A stretch of DNA of 47,066 nucleotides from Sphaerisporangium perillae (GCF_023276435.1 NZ_JALLPO010000057.1:1-47066), one strand, 5' to 3'; numbered from the stretch's first letter, positions 1 to 8,920 are shown. Notes: generated by a model not told the origin, from the letters alone. Numbers and translations: made by a program.

Positions 1-243
1 ATCGGCGTCCTGTCCCGCGTCACCGGGCGTGACATCGCCGTCAAGCACATCACCAGGCAGGAGTGGAAGGCGGAGATGGCCGAGTACATCGACGGGCCCT
101 TCGGCGACGCGCTCCTCGACTACTGGCAAAGCTGCGACGGCCGCCCTGCCGAGCTCACCCCAGTGGTCGAGGAACTGACCGGGCGGCCCGCGCGCACCTT
201 CGCCTCGTGGGCCGAGGAGCACCGGGCGGCCTTCCTCGGCTAG
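1..243 (+). CDS. NmrA-like NAD(P)-binding protein, C-terminal end (partial)
   Basis: The frame is open from the first base and ends at TAG 241-243, giving about 80 residues. Seen: the run VTGRDIAVKHITRQEW near the left edge and a C-terminal TGRPARTFASWAEEH. These resemble the end of atypical short-chain dehydrogenase (NmrA/azoreductase-like) proteins, in which a Rossmann domain binds NAD(P) and the tail says 'tgrparTfeeWa'. The N-terminal nucleotide-binding glycine motif lies outside the window, so the assignment rests on the tail alone. It lies fully antisense to the reading frame of the XRE regulator on the other strand, and that regulator's family resemblance stops where this gene stops. 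Substrate unknown. Confidence 0.65.
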   Translation: MGVLSRVTGRDIAVKHITRQEWKAEMAEYIDGPFGDALLDYWQSCDGRPAELTPVVEELTGRPARTFASWAEEHRAAFLG

Positions 244-1519
244 GGGCAACAGTTCGATTCCCTCTGCCAGCGCGTCCCCCTTGGCTCCGGCGATCAGCAA
301 GGCGTTCACCAGACAGGAGCGATAATAGGTTCGATTCCGTTCTCCGATCGACGGGTCTATGAGCAGGTGCCGGAATCTTTCGACGGCCGGGAGAGGCTTA
401 CCGAGAGTCATAGCCGTCAGCCCTTCGAAGTAGACCAACGTGTTCTCGTTGACGAAGCCGGTCCACTCAGGATCGTCCTGGTCGATTCCACGGTCGACCT
501 CACGCCACGCGGTGGCCATGGCCCTACGGCAGGCGATCTCATCGCCGATGACGGCGTGAGCGGTGGCCTCTCGGACAGCGAGAAGCGCGTACACCCGCGG
601 AGTGGCCCATGCGCGCGCCGCGTGTTTTCCGGCCTCGACCGAACGCAATGCCTCACCCACACGACCTGGCCTCGTACGTGCCATCCGTACGGCCTGCATG
701 GCCACGTATGAGGCGATGTTCACGCGGAGCTGCTCATCACCAGAATGTTCAGCGTACATGCAGGCCTCGTTGTACAGCTGCCGGGCGAGACTCTGCCGCC
801 CTGAGTCGTAGGCAAGCCATCCTGCGCATACGCACAGCTCTCCCGCGGTGGAGACCAGGCGTCGGCCGATCGATTCCCCGAAATCGGCTTCGTCGAGCAT
901 TCGCCGTACTCGCGCGAGCTGATGCAAGGCGGGAGCCAGCAGCATGCCACCACCTATTCGCTGGTCATCGGCATAAAGGCGCTGGATCGTCGCCTTGAGG
1001 TGCTTGATGTGAGCGGCGTCGACCCGGTTCGGAACGGCCAGACCACCCCATCCCATCCCTGCGAGGCCACCTGCCAGAACTCCATTGAAATGCCGACGAT
1101 CCATCTCCATATCCGGTGTTATGCCCTCTATCGCCATTCCCGCCACCGGATTACCGATGAGCAATGGCATCAAGGCGTGGCGCGGCATATCTATGGCATC
1201 GGCGAAACGGAGTAGTTCCCTGATGTCGTACAGCGTGTCGCGCCGGCCGCTCTCGATGCGGTTGACGGTGCTCTGTGACCAGCCGACCAGGCCGGCCAGT
1301 TCGAGTTGGCTCAACCCCATCGCCGCACGCACGACGGCCACGAACGCCGACAGGTCCCCCGAGGCGAGTGCTTCACGCATGGGTACCGAATCCCAGAGCC
1401 AGGCCGGCGTCGCGGGCCTCTCACCACGGCTCGCCCGCAGGCAAGGGGCGCATACCGGGTCACGGCTGTAGCGGCTGAGCAGTGTCCTGCGGCAGCCAGG
1501 GCACATCCGTCCGTCCATG
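1..1519 (-). CDS. Zinc-ribbon/XRE helix-turn-helix regulator with TPR-like C-terminal domain (partial or truncated)
   Basis: Read leftward from ATG 1519 with GGAGG nine bases upstream; no stop occurs before the window edge. Residues 1-26 carry two CxxC pairs (CPGC, CAPC), a small zinc ribbon. Then comes WLWDSVPMREAL and a Cro/C1-type helix-turn-helix (GLSQLELAGLVGWSQSTVNR) followed by RRDTLYDIRELLRFADA. This arrangement is typical of actinobacterial regulators whose C-terminal half is a helical TPR-like repeat region. Such genes often sit beside an RsbW-like ATPase or a DUF397 protein, and here the RsbW-like gene is divergent. Family-like sequence runs to about residue 425 (ELLPL, near base 243). 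Beyond that the frame reads the antisense of the NmrA-like gene and looks non-native, so the true C-terminus seems lost. Role: DNA-binding regulator; ligand and targets unknown. Confidence 0.8.
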
Positions 1520-1630
1520 AACCGACGCCTCCGTCCGCGATCTGACCGGTCCCTCCATGAACCGACCTCTCCGTCCGCGACCTGACCGGTCCGTCCAGGA
1601 GCCACCGGGGCGTCCCCTCGCGACCTGACC
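1511..1630. repeat. 40-bp tandem repeat over the regulator's translation start
   Basis: Copies at 1511-1550 and 1551-1590 match at about 36 of 40 bases. A third, diverged copy runs from 1591 to about 1630 and keeps the ccgtcca start and the gacctgacc end. On the minus strand each of the first two copies carries a purine-rich GGAG-type segment followed by an ATG. The ATG of the upstream copy (1559) is out of frame with the one at 1519. An AT-rich stretch at about 1675-1735 beyond the repeats probably holds the divergent promoters, but no element could be fixed. Confidence 0.8.
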
Positions 1631-1795
1631 AGGCGCGACACCGTACGGCCTGCCTGCCGGAAGCGGCGATGCCAATCTGGCATAACAGAAGGTAGCCGAT
1701 CAATGACTATATGGAGTTTTCGTTGTATCCCTCCTGCCGGACGCTGGCACCCGCCTACCTAAGGGCGTCCTCGGTCGCGGAGAAAGGGAACTTCG

Positions 1796-2263
1796 ATGCT
1801 TTCCGGTAAGCGCGCACACCACGTCTTCGTGGTCCTTTCCACCATCGAGCAGGTGCCCGTCGCACGGCGCGAGACGGCGAAGACGCTGGCTCTCTGGGGG
1901 GTGGATCCGGAGACGGCCTTCACCGCCGGGCTCATCGTCACCGAGTTGGTCGCCAACGTCGCCGAGCACGCCTCCGCTGAGTCACCCACCGCGACGGTCG
2001 CGCTCGCCGCCGACGTGTCCTGGCTGACCCTGGCCGTGCACGACTCCCACCCGCGCCTTCCACGGGCACTGGCCACACCGTACGACGACGGCGGCCGGGG
2101 TCTGCGGATGGTCATGCTGCTCACCGAGGAGGCGGGCGGACGGCACACCGTCGAGCCGACGGCGGGAGGCGGCAAGCACATAGTCGTGCACCTTCCTCTG
2201 CCCTTCGGCCCGCCCTTGCCCGATTTCCAGGAAATCGCGCGCCAACGACCGTTCACCGGATAA
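1796..2263 (+). CDS. RsbW-like ATP-binding protein (GHKL/HATPase_c_2)
   Basis: 155 residues from ATG 1796, preceded by GGAGAAAGGG. The N-box appears as ELVANVAEHA (residues ~43-52) and the G1-like box as DDGGRGLRMV (~98-107), the nucleotide-binding landmarks of GHKL serine-kinase anti-sigma-factor domains. There is no transmembrane segment. In actinomycetes many such single-domain ATPases exist; some phosphorylate anti-anti-sigma factors, most have no known partner. The gene diverges from the zinc-ribbon/XRE regulator, a common pairing. No STAS partner is in the window, so the target pathway is not known. The C-terminal ~20 residues (GPPLPDFQEIARQRPFTG) are an unstructured-looking tail. Confidence 0.8.
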   Translation: MLSGKRAHHVFVVLSTIEQVPVARRETAKTLALWGVDPETAFTAGLIVTELVANVAEHASAESPTATVALAADVSWLTLAVHDSHPRLPRALATPYDDGGRGLRMVMLLTEEAGGRHTVEPTAGGGKHIVVHLPLPFGPPLPDFQEIARQRPFTG

Positions 2264-2292
2264 CCCGCCGTACCCCGGCGCCGCCTTCGCCG

Positions 2293-2437
2293 TACCCCAC
2301 CCCGCCATACCGGCGCCGACACACAAACGCACACTGGCAGGAGAAGAGACCGGTCACCCGCCGCAGCCCTCCCCCGTACCTCAACCCCCACCATCGGCGC
2401 CGACACGCACACCAGCGGGAGACGACGACGGTTACCC
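2293..2437. repeat. Imperfect ~65-bp direct repeats in a gene-free gap
   Basis: The 343-bp gap between two convergent genes (2264-2606) holds no gene I can support. Two diverged copies lie at about 2293-2360 and 2375-2437. Both start with gtacc, carry CGGCGCCGACAC in the middle, then a GGAGA-type segment, and end in (t/c)acccg. The rest is C-rich with no clear terminator hairpin. Confidence 0.55.
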
Positions 2438-2606
2438 GGTGCGGACACGTTCGGCTGTCGCCGTGCCCCGCCCGCCGTACCGACGCAGGTGGCCATCCGG
2501 CACGCCGGCACGTCCGGCCTACCCGGCCCCCGGTCCGCCCACCGGCCCCGTTGCGCGGGTGTGTGCCGGCGGCCGGGGGCGGCGGGTGGGTGAGTCGGGT
2601 GTGGGG

Positions 2607-4859
2607 CTATGCGAGGGCCTCTACGCGGGCGGGGACGTGTTTGTGCCAGGGGGTGCCTGCGTAGGGGTCGCGGTCCTCGGAGGCGGTCAGTTCGTTGGGG
2701 GCGGCTCCCGTGGTGACCTCGCCCGTCTCGCCCGGGTAGGACAGTCCGAGGCCGTTGGGCAGGGAGATGTGCCCGGGCTGGAGGGTGTCGGTGATCTCGA
2801 CGGTCGCCTCCACCGATCCCCGTTTGGTCGTGACCCTCGCCAGGGAGCCGTCGGACAGGCCGAGGTCGGCGGCGTCCTTGGAGCTGACGCGCAGCACGCC
2901 GGCGACGTCGCGTTTCCGCCACGCCGGATCCCGGAAGATCGTGTTGGCGGTGAAGGCGCGCCGCTCCCCCGCCGACAGGACGAACGGGAACTCCGGCCGC
3001 AGCTCAGGCCCCGAGCCGAGGGTCCGCAGCTCCTCCAGCAGGTCGGGCAGCGCCAGATGGATCTTCTTGTCGGGGGTGCCGAGGCGGTCCCAGCCGACCC
3101 CGGGCTCGTCGAGGGTGAAGACGACGCCGGAGGGGTTGGCGAGGATGGCGTCGAAGAGCCGGTCGCCCAGTTCCAGGCCCTCGCCGTCGATGCCCGCCCG
3201 GCGCACGGCGTCGGGGTGCGCCATGGCGACCTTGACGGCCTGGGCCCACAGGGAGGCGGCCGCCGCCGCTCCGCCCGGCAGGGTCGGGCCGAGCGTGCGG
3301 TAGAGCAGGACGGGCGCCACCTTGGCGAGGTCCGGGTCGGAGATGGCGGCGAGGAACGCCTCGGCGAAGGCCGCGCGGCCTCGTTCGGCCGCCTCGCGCA
3401 GCGGCCGCACCTGGTCGTCGTTCAGCGCTCCGATGGCCTCGCACAGCCTGGCGTGGATCTCCGGTTCCGGCAGCAGGTCGGTGCCGGGCGGCGGGTCCAG
3501 CACCGGGGGCCGCAGGTGGAAGTAGTTGGCCGGGGTCTCCAGGTTGAAGAAGGTCGCCTCCCATTTCTCGAACTGCGAGGGCGCCGGCAGCACGTAGTCG
3601 GCCAGCCGCGCGGTCTCGGTCATCGCGACGTCGATCACGACGAGCAGGTCGAGCGCTCCGAGCGCTTCGCGCATCCGCTTGGAGTCGGCGAGCGAGTGGG
3701 CGGGGTTGGAGGTCTCGACGAGCATGGCGCGGTAGCGGCGCGGATGGTCGGTGAGGATCTCCTCGGCGACCACGTTCGAGGGGACCAGCCCGGAGATGAT
3801 GCGCGCCCCGGCCACGGGGCTGAACCGGTCGCGCTTCGGCCCGTGATGGGAGAACGAGATGAGCGGCGCGAACAGGATCGGCGGGTTGTTGGTGCCGGGG
3901 CGGCCGAAGTTGCCGGTCAGCAACCACAGGAGGTTGTCGAGGTAGCTGTTGAGCGTGGAGTGCAGCGTCATCTGGACGCCGAGGTCCTCGAAGACGGCCA
4001 CGCTCGCCGCGGCGGCTATCCGGCGTGCCGCTCCCCGCACCAGCCCTTCGGGCACCCCCGAGATCTCGCAGTACTCCGCCACGGGTACTGACCGCAGGAC
4101 GTCCCGGACCTCGTCCAGGCCGACGGCGTGGGTGGCGAGCCAGTCGTGGGCGATGAGGCCCTCCTGGACGAGCACGGCCGCGAGCGCGGCGAGCAGCCAG
4201 GCGTCCGTACCGGGGCGGAGCTGCAGGTGGATGTCGGCCAGTTCGGCGGTCTCGGTGCGCCGGGGATCGATGACGATCATGAACCGGTCCGGGTCGCGGG
4301 CGATCTCCTTCAGCGTGGGCCTGGCACGCGGGATGCCGTGGGACTGCCAGGGGTTCTTCCCGAAGAAGACCGCGACCTCGCAGTGGTCGAAGTCGCCGCT
4401 CACCGTGTTGCCCAGCATGCGGTCCGACACCCAGAACAGGCCGGTCTTCTCCTGGGCGAGGGCGTTGGAGCGGTACTTGGCGCCGAGCGCGCGCATGAAC
4501 GCGCCCGAGTACGAGCCGCCGAGGTGGTTGCCCTGCCCTCCGCCGCCGTAGTAGAAGATCGACTCGCCGCCGTGCGCGTCGCGGACCGCGGAGAACCTGG
4601 CGGCGATCTCGGCGATGGCGGTGTCCCAGGTGACCTGCTCGAACGTGCCGTCCGGCCGCCGACGCAGCGGGTGCGTGAGCCGGTCGACGCCGTTCTGGTA
4701 GTGGTCGAGGCGTCGCGGCTTCTCGCAGGTGTAGCCCTGTGACGACGGATGGGCCTTGTCACCCCGGATCCGCTCGAACCGCCGGCCGTCGAGCCGGATC
4801 TCGATGCCGCAGTTGCACGCGCATAACACGCACGCCGAAGGCCGCCATTCGGTGTCCAT
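2607..4859 (-). CDS. Molybdopterin-dependent oxidoreductase (formate dehydrogenase/DMSO-reductase superfamily)
   Basis: 750 residues from ATG 4859 (GAGAGG about 5 bases upstream). The N-terminus carries a [4Fe-4S] motif with C10, C13, C17 and C45. The large bis-MGD domains follow (DYW-type landmarks such as VTWDTAIAEIAARF, FFGKNPWQSHG, DPRRTETAELADIHLQLRPG), and the C-terminal molydop-binding barrel (VSSKDAADLGLSDGSLARV) covers roughly residues 620-745. There is no Tat signal, so it is probably cytoplasmic. It stands alone, without iron-sulfur or membrane subunits, which makes the electron acceptor unclear. The substrate cannot be read from sequence; annotation as 'formate dehydrogenase' would be by similarity only. 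It diverges from the Clp N-domain gene. Confidence 0.88.
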   Translation of the reverse strand: MDTEWRPSACVLCACNCGIEIRLDGRRFERIRGDKAHPSSQGYTCEKPRRLDHYQNGVDRLTHPLRRRPDGTFEQVTWDTAIAEIAARFSAVRDAHGGESIFYYGGGGQGNHLGGSYSGAFMRALGAKYRSNALAQEKTGLFWVSDRMLGNTVSGDFDHCEVAVFFGKNPWQSHGIPRARPTLKEIARDPDRFMIVIDPRRTETAELADIHLQLRPGTDAWLLAALAAVLVQEGLIAHDWLATHAVGLDEVRDVLRSVPVAEYCEISGVPEGLVRGAARRIAAAASVAVFEDLGVQMTLHSTLNSYLDNLLWLLTGNFGRPGTNNPPILFAPLISFSHHGPKRDRFSPVAGARIISGLVPSNVVAEEILTDHPRRYRAMLVETSNPAHSLADSKRMREALGALDLLVVIDVAMTETARLADYVLPAPSQFEKWEATFFNLETPANYFHLRPPVLDPPPGTDLLPEPEIHARLCEAIGALNDDQVRPLREAAERGRAAFAEAFLAAISDPDLAKVAPVLLYRTLGPTLPGGAAAAASLWAQAVKVAMAHPDAVRRAGIDGEGLELGDRLFDAILANPSGVVFTLDEPGVGWDRLGTPDKKIHLALPDLLEELRTLGSGPELRPEFPFVLSAGERRAFTANTIFRDPAWRKRDVAGVLRVSSKDAADLGLSDGSLARVTTKRGSVEATVEITDTLQPGHISLPNGLGLSYPGETGEVTTGAAPNELTASEDRDPYAGTPWHKHVPARVEALA

Positions 4860-5072
4860 GTCGCCTCTCCCAGCCCGGTTGAGTTCGATTTCCAGACTCA
4901 GCGTAGAGGAGGACGCCCGTTTTGTCGCGTCCCCTGGCAGCGAAACGCCGTGGATCGGTGTACGGTCCACGGCCCGCAGAGGGGGTGATTGGCGCATAGT
5001 GGAAGAAGCCGCAACGAGTCGGCTTCGCGCGAACGGCACGTCCGACTTCACCGACGCACGCGGAGGCTCCCC

Positions 5073-5831
5073 GTGTTCGAGCGCTTCACCGATTCCGCCC
5101 GTCGCGCCGTGGTCGTCGCCCAGGAGGAGGCCAGGCGGCTCAACCACAACTACATCGGCACCGAGCACATCCTCCTGGGCCTGCTGGGCGAGGGCAGAGG
5201 ACTCGCGGCGACCGTGCTCACCGGCTCCGGCCTGAGCCTCGACGACGTCAGACAGAGCGTGGACCAGATCATCGGGCGTGGCCAGAGCTCTCCGGGGACG
5301 CACATCCCGTTCACGCCGAGAGCCAAGAAGGTCCTCGAACTGTCCCTCCGCGAGGCGCTCCAGCTGCATCACAACTACATCAGCACCGAGCACATCCTGC
5401 TGGGGCTGATCAGTGAGGGCAAGGGCGTCGCGGTACAGGTGCTGGAGCGGAACGACATCGACCCTCAGCAGCTGCGGCTGCAACTGGTCGAGGGAGCGGC
5501 CGGGCGCAGGGTGCGCCGTCTCGGCCCTCCGGCGGAGACCGTCGTCCCGCTGCCGCCGGAGATGGCGTTCGGGTCGCGCCTCGAACGGATCCAGGAGAGC
5601 CTCGACCGCATCGAGCGGCGGCTGGACGCCTTGGGCGTCCCCCCGGCTCCCGGCAAGGACGCCCCTGAGGACGATTCCGCCGCTGCCCGCGAGGATGATC
5701 CCCCTACCGCCCGCACAGACGATCCCGCTGTCGCCGGCGGCGACGATCCCGCGACTCCCGGAAGCCCGTCCTCTGATCCCGCGACTCCCGGCGGCCCGTC
5801 CTCTGATCCCGGCGCCGGCCAGGACGACTGA
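5073..5831 (+). CDS. Stand-alone double Clp N-domain protein with Asp/Pro-rich tail
   Basis: 252 residues from GTG 5073, chosen because GGAGG lies six bases upstream and the family start FERFTDSARRAVVVAQ follows at once. Two Clp-N repeats are visible: NHNYIGTEHILLGLLGEGRG (~25-44) and HHNYISTEHILLGLISEGKG (~100-120). This is the adaptor- and substrate-docking module of ClpC/ClpA, but no AAA+ ATPase domain follows. A short amphipathic helix (RLERIQESLDRIERRLDALG) comes next, then a low-complexity acidic/Pro tail with repeated DDP and SSDPATPGGP. Such orphan N-domain proteins are common in actinobacteria. A role as adaptor or decoy for ClpC1P is inference. Confidence 0.85.
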   Translation: MFERFTDSARRAVVVAQEEARRLNHNYIGTEHILLGLLGEGRGLAATVLTGSGLSLDDVRQSVDQIIGRGQSSPGTHIPFTPRAKKVLELSLREALQLHHNYISTEHILLGLISEGKGVAVQVLERNDIDPQQLRLQLVEGAAGRRVRRLGPPAETVVPLPPEMAFGSRLERIQESLDRIERRLDALGVPPAPGKDAPEDDSAAAREDDPPTARTDDPAVAGGDDPATPGSPSSDPATPGGPSSDPGAGQDD

Positions 5832-5910
5832 ACCCCGGCGCCGCCCGGGAAGGCGCGGACGTGCCAGGGCCGGTCGCCGTGATCCGAGGTCCCCGAGCGG
5901 CTCCGGAGCA

Positions 5911-5926
5911 CGGCGGCCGGCCGCCG
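5911..5926. terminator. Perfect 16-bp GC palindrome between convergent genes
   Basis: CGGCGGCCGGCCGCCG is fully self-complementary and lies in the 99-bp gap between the ends of the Clp N-domain gene and the ACT-GNAT gene. It could act as a terminator stem, but there is no U-tract and a palindrome without a loop forms a poor hairpin, so the role is uncertain. Confidence 0.3.
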
Positions 5927-5930
5927 CGGT

Positions 5931-6983
5931 TCAGTCTCGGGAGGCGGGCACGCCTCGGGAGGCGGGCACCCTCGCACCGGCGGCGATCCTCGCCTCCAGC
6001 ACGCCCGGGTCCTCGGTGTAGGCCAGCGTGGCGCCGAGGGAGAGCAGCAGGCGGCGCATGCGGACGTTGTCGGACAGCAGGCTCGCCTTCACCTCGGCGA
6101 AGCCCAGGTCCCGCGCCTCCTGGAACAGCATGCGCGCCAGCGCGCCGCCGAGCCCGCGTCCCTGCCAGCGGTCCTCGACCAGGAAGGCCATCTCCGCGAT
6201 GCCGGGGTCCGGGGTGAAGATCAGGTTGGCGAGGGCCACGACCTGCCCGTCGTAGCCGGCGACGAGCGAATGGCCGCGGTCGCGGTCGCAGAGCCGGTCG
6301 AACATGCGCGGCGGCAGGGCCGGCATGGAGGTGAAGTAGCGGAACCTGCGCGAGTCGGGCGAGCAGCGGTCGTGCAGGTCACGGATCGCCTCGCGGTACA
6401 GCAGGGTGAGGGGGCGGATCTGCACCTCCACGCCGTCGGTGAGCAGCACGGGCCGCTCCACGGACGGGGCCTCGGCCGGCGGCTGCGCGAGCCGCACGAG
6501 CGCCGCCGCCCGGGCGGACTCCGTCAGCGTGAACGGCAGCACGCTCCTGCGCAGCCGTACGGCGCGGCGCGGTGCCACGGGCACGGTGAGCAGCGTCGGG
6601 TCCGGCAGTTCGGAGGCGAGGTCGGTGCCGTACACCCAGCGGGCGTCGTCGGCGCGCAGCAGGTCGCCGAGCACCTCGGGCAGCCGCCACGGCATGGCTC
6701 GCAGGCGGGCGGCCAGCAGCAGGACGCGGGTGGGTTCGTCGGTCAGCTCGTGGGCGGTGGCGGGCACGACCTGGACGCGCCGGCCGCCCGCCGCCTCCAG
6801 GGCCTCCCGTACTGTCTCCACCGAGGCAGGGATGTCGGCGACGAACTCGTCCACGGTGCCGTCGGTGTCAGGCTGGACGCTCAGCCCGAGGATGTTGCCG
6901 CCTTTGGCCGCCAGCGCGGCGGTGAGTGAGGCGAGCCGGCCCGGACGCTCGTCTACCGTGGTGCGAATCCGCAAAAATCCCAT
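5931..6983 (-). CDS. ACT-domain/GNAT acetyltransferase fusion
   Basis: 350 residues from ATG 6983, with GAGGGGG about five bases upstream; a TTG directly before it is less likely. The N-terminus (~2-75) reads as an ACT ligand-binding domain: FLRIRTTVDERPGRLASLTAALAAKGGNILG split over two strands and a helix. After a linker, a GNAT domain spans ~190-320, with the acetyl-CoA loop at VEDRWQGRGLGGALARML. The ACT part suggests allosteric control of protein or small-molecule acetylation by an amino acid, similar to amino-acid-regulated acetyltransferases in actinomycetes; the substrate is not known. The last residues repeat VPASRG/VPASRD, encoded by an 18-bp tandem duplication. It diverges from the amidohydrolase gene. 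Confidence 0.82.
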   Translation of the reverse strand: MGFLRIRTTVDERPGRLASLTAALAAKGGNILGLSVQPDTDGTVDEFVADIPASVETVREALEAAGGRRVQVVPATAHELTDEPTRVLLLAARLRAMPWRLPEVLGDLLRADDARWVYGTDLASELPDPTLLTVPVAPRRAVRLRRSVLPFTLTESARAAALVRLAQPPAEAPSVERPVLLTDGVEVQIRPLTLLYREAIRDLHDRCSPDSRRFRYFTSMPALPPRMFDRLCDRDRGHSLVAGYDGQVVALANLIFTPDPGIAEMAFLVEDRWQGRGLGGALARMLFQEARDLGFAEVKASLLSDNVRMRRLLLSLGATLAYTEDPGVLEARIAAGARVPASRGVPASRD

Positions 6984-7261
6984 CAAAACCCCCTCTTGTC
7001 CCGAACAGCAGGATGCCCGCCAGCTGTTACGAAGCTGCTACACCGACATGAGCCCGCGGTTTCGTCTACATGAGTTGCCGGCGAACGTCGCTTTCCTCAG
7101 ACAAGCCGTGGATCACCGACGATTTCCGGAGGGCATGCTGCACAGGCACGACGGATATAGCAGGATGTGGCGGGTGCGAGCGCGCACCATCACCATCGAC
7201 CAGGCAGGAGGATGGGGCCCCCACCCGGCCGGCGCCGGAGCCTCCGGGCCCTGATTTCCCG

Positions 7262-8920
7262 ATGACCGATCTGCTCTTCCGCGGCGGCCGCGTCTTCACC
7301 GGCTCGACCCCCTCGCCCGCCTCCCCCTCCGTGTCCCTCCCGGCGCCCGACTTCGCCGAGGCGGTGCTGGTCCGCGATGGGCGGATCACCGCCGTGGGCG
7401 CCGAGGCCGACGTCGCCGGCCAGGCGCGGCCCGGGCACGAGACGGTCGACCTCGGCGGCCGGCTGCTGACCCCCGCGTTCACCGACGCCCACATCCACCC
7501 CATCCAGGCCGGGCTGGAGCGCGCCAAATGCGACCTGTCCGAGGTGTTCGGCCTGGCCGCGTACATCGAGCAGATCGCCGTGTACGCCGGGGCGCACCCG
7601 GACAAGACCTGGATCGACGGCGGAGGCTGGGACATGGCGGCCTTCCCCGGCGGGCTGCCCCACCGCACCCAGATCGACTTCCTGGACCGGCCCGTCTATC
7701 TGATCCAGCGCGACCACCACGCGGCGTGGGTGAACGGCAGGGCCCTGGAGATCGCCGGGGTGACCGCGGAGACGCCCGACCCCGCCGACGGCAGGATCGA
7801 GCGCGACCCCGACGGCACGCCGAGCGGCGTGCTGCACGAGGGCGCCATGGACCTGGTCGGCCTGCTCACCCCCCGCCCGAGCGCCGCCGACGTCGACGCC
7901 GCCCTGATGGACGCGCAGTCCCACCTGTTCTCCCTGGGCATCACCGGGTGGCAGGACGCGATCGTCGGCTCGTACGCGGGTTCGGACGACCACTTCCCCG
8001 CCTACCTGTCGGCGGCCGGCTCGGGACGGCTGAGGGCGCGCGTCGTCGGCGCCCTCTGGTGGGACAGGGCCCGCGGCGCCGAGCAGATCGAGGAGATGGC
8101 CGAGCGCCGCGCCCAGGCGAAAGGCCTGTTCTCCGCCGGCTCGGTGAAGATCATGCAGGACGGCATCGCCGAGAACTTCACCGCCGCCGTCATCGAGCCG
8201 TACTGCGACTGCGGCCCCGACCAGCGCGGGCTGTCGTACGTGGACCCCGAGCTGCTCAATGGCTACGTCGCCGAGCTGGACCGGCAGGGGTTCCAGGTGC
8301 ACTTCCACGCCATCGGTGAGCGCGCCGTACGCGAGGCCCTGGACGCGCTGGAGGGGACGGCGCCGGGCAACCGTCACCACATCGCCCACCTGCAGATCGT
8401 CGAGCCGTCGGACGTGCCGCGCTTCGCCCGGCTCGGCGTCACCGCCAACCTCCAGCCGCTGTGGGCCACCCACCACCTGCAGATGGACGAGTTGTGCATC
8501 CCCTACCTCGGCGAGGAGCGCTCGTCCTGGCAGTATCCCTTCGCCGACCTGGTGCGCACGGGGGCCCGGCTGTGCGCGGGCAGCGACTGGCCGGTCTCCT
8601 CGGCCGACCCCCTGCAGGGCATGCACGTGGCGGTCAACCGCACCGAGCCGGGCGGTTCGGTGCACGCGGACTACCCGACCGCCCAGACGCCGTTCCTGCC
8701 CGGGCAGAGCCTCGACCTCGCCACGGTCATGACCGCCTACACCGCCGGGTCGGCCTGGATCAACGGCGACGACGAGGCCGGCGTCATCGCCGAGGGTAAC
8801 CGCGCCGACCTCGTGGTGCTCGACCGCGACCCGTACGCGCTTCCCGCCAAGGAGATCTGGACCACCCAGGTGGCCATGACGTTCACCGCCGGCGACCTGG
8901 TGTACGAACGCGGGGTCTGA
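7262..8920 (+). CDS. YtcJ-like metal-dependent amidohydrolase
   Basis: 552 residues from ATG 7262, chosen because the typical family start MTDLLFRGGRVFTG begins there; no strong ribosome-binding site precedes it. The metal-binding HxH is at H77/H79 (FTDAHIHP). Later landmarks are a conserved QDG segment (KIMQDGIAENFTA), HFHAIGERAVREALDA and AGSDWPVSSADPLQGM, the last holding the usual catalytic Asp. These mark the amidohydrolase_3/YtcJ branch, which includes N-substituted formamide deformylases. The true substrate is unknown. No signal peptide is seen. The gene ends at a strong bidirectional terminator shared with rbpA. Confidence 0.85.
   Translation: MTDLLFRGGRVFTGSTPSPASPSVSLPAPDFAEAVLVRDGRITAVGAEADVAGQARPGHETVDLGGRLLTPAFTDAHIHPIQAGLERAKCDLSEVFGLAAYIEQIAVYAGAHPDKTWIDGGGWDMAAFPGGLPHRTQIDFLDRPVYLIQRDHHAAWVNGRALEIAGVTAETPDPADGRIERDPDGTPSGVLHEGAMDLVGLLTPRPSAADVDAALMDAQSHLFSLGITGWQDAIVGSYAGSDDHFPAYLSAAGSGRLRARVVGALWWDRARGAEQIEEMAERRAQAKGLFSAGSVKIMQDGIAENFTAAVIEPYCDCGPDQRGLSYVDPELLNGYVAELDRQGFQVHFHAIGERAVREALDALEGTAPGNRHHIAHLQIVEPSDVPRFARLGVTANLQPLWATHHLQMDELCIPYLGEERSSWQYPFADLVRTGARLCAGSDWPVSSADPLQGMHVAVNRTEPGGSVHADYPTAQTPFLPGQSLDLATVMTAYTAGSAWINGDDEAGVIAEGNRADLVVLDRDPYALPAKEIWTTQVAMTFTAGDLVYERGV

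Noticed and set aside
2439-4091. Long open frame of 550 codons on the plus strand
   Set aside because: Antisense of the molybdopterin oxidoreductase. High-GC codon bias opens the opposite frame; the translation is Gly/Arg/Val-rich with no family resemblance.
4860-5483. Upstream extension of the oxidoreductase to over 950 residues
   Set aside because: The extra part is antisense to the Clp N-domain gene; the iron-sulfur motif starts nine residues after ATG 4859, which has a good ribosome-binding site.
6984-7261. N-terminal extension of the amidohydrolase from an upstream TTG
   Set aside because: The added residues are Cys/Arg/Pro-rich with no family match; the typical start of the protein is at ATG 7262, and the stretch better fits a divergent promoter region.
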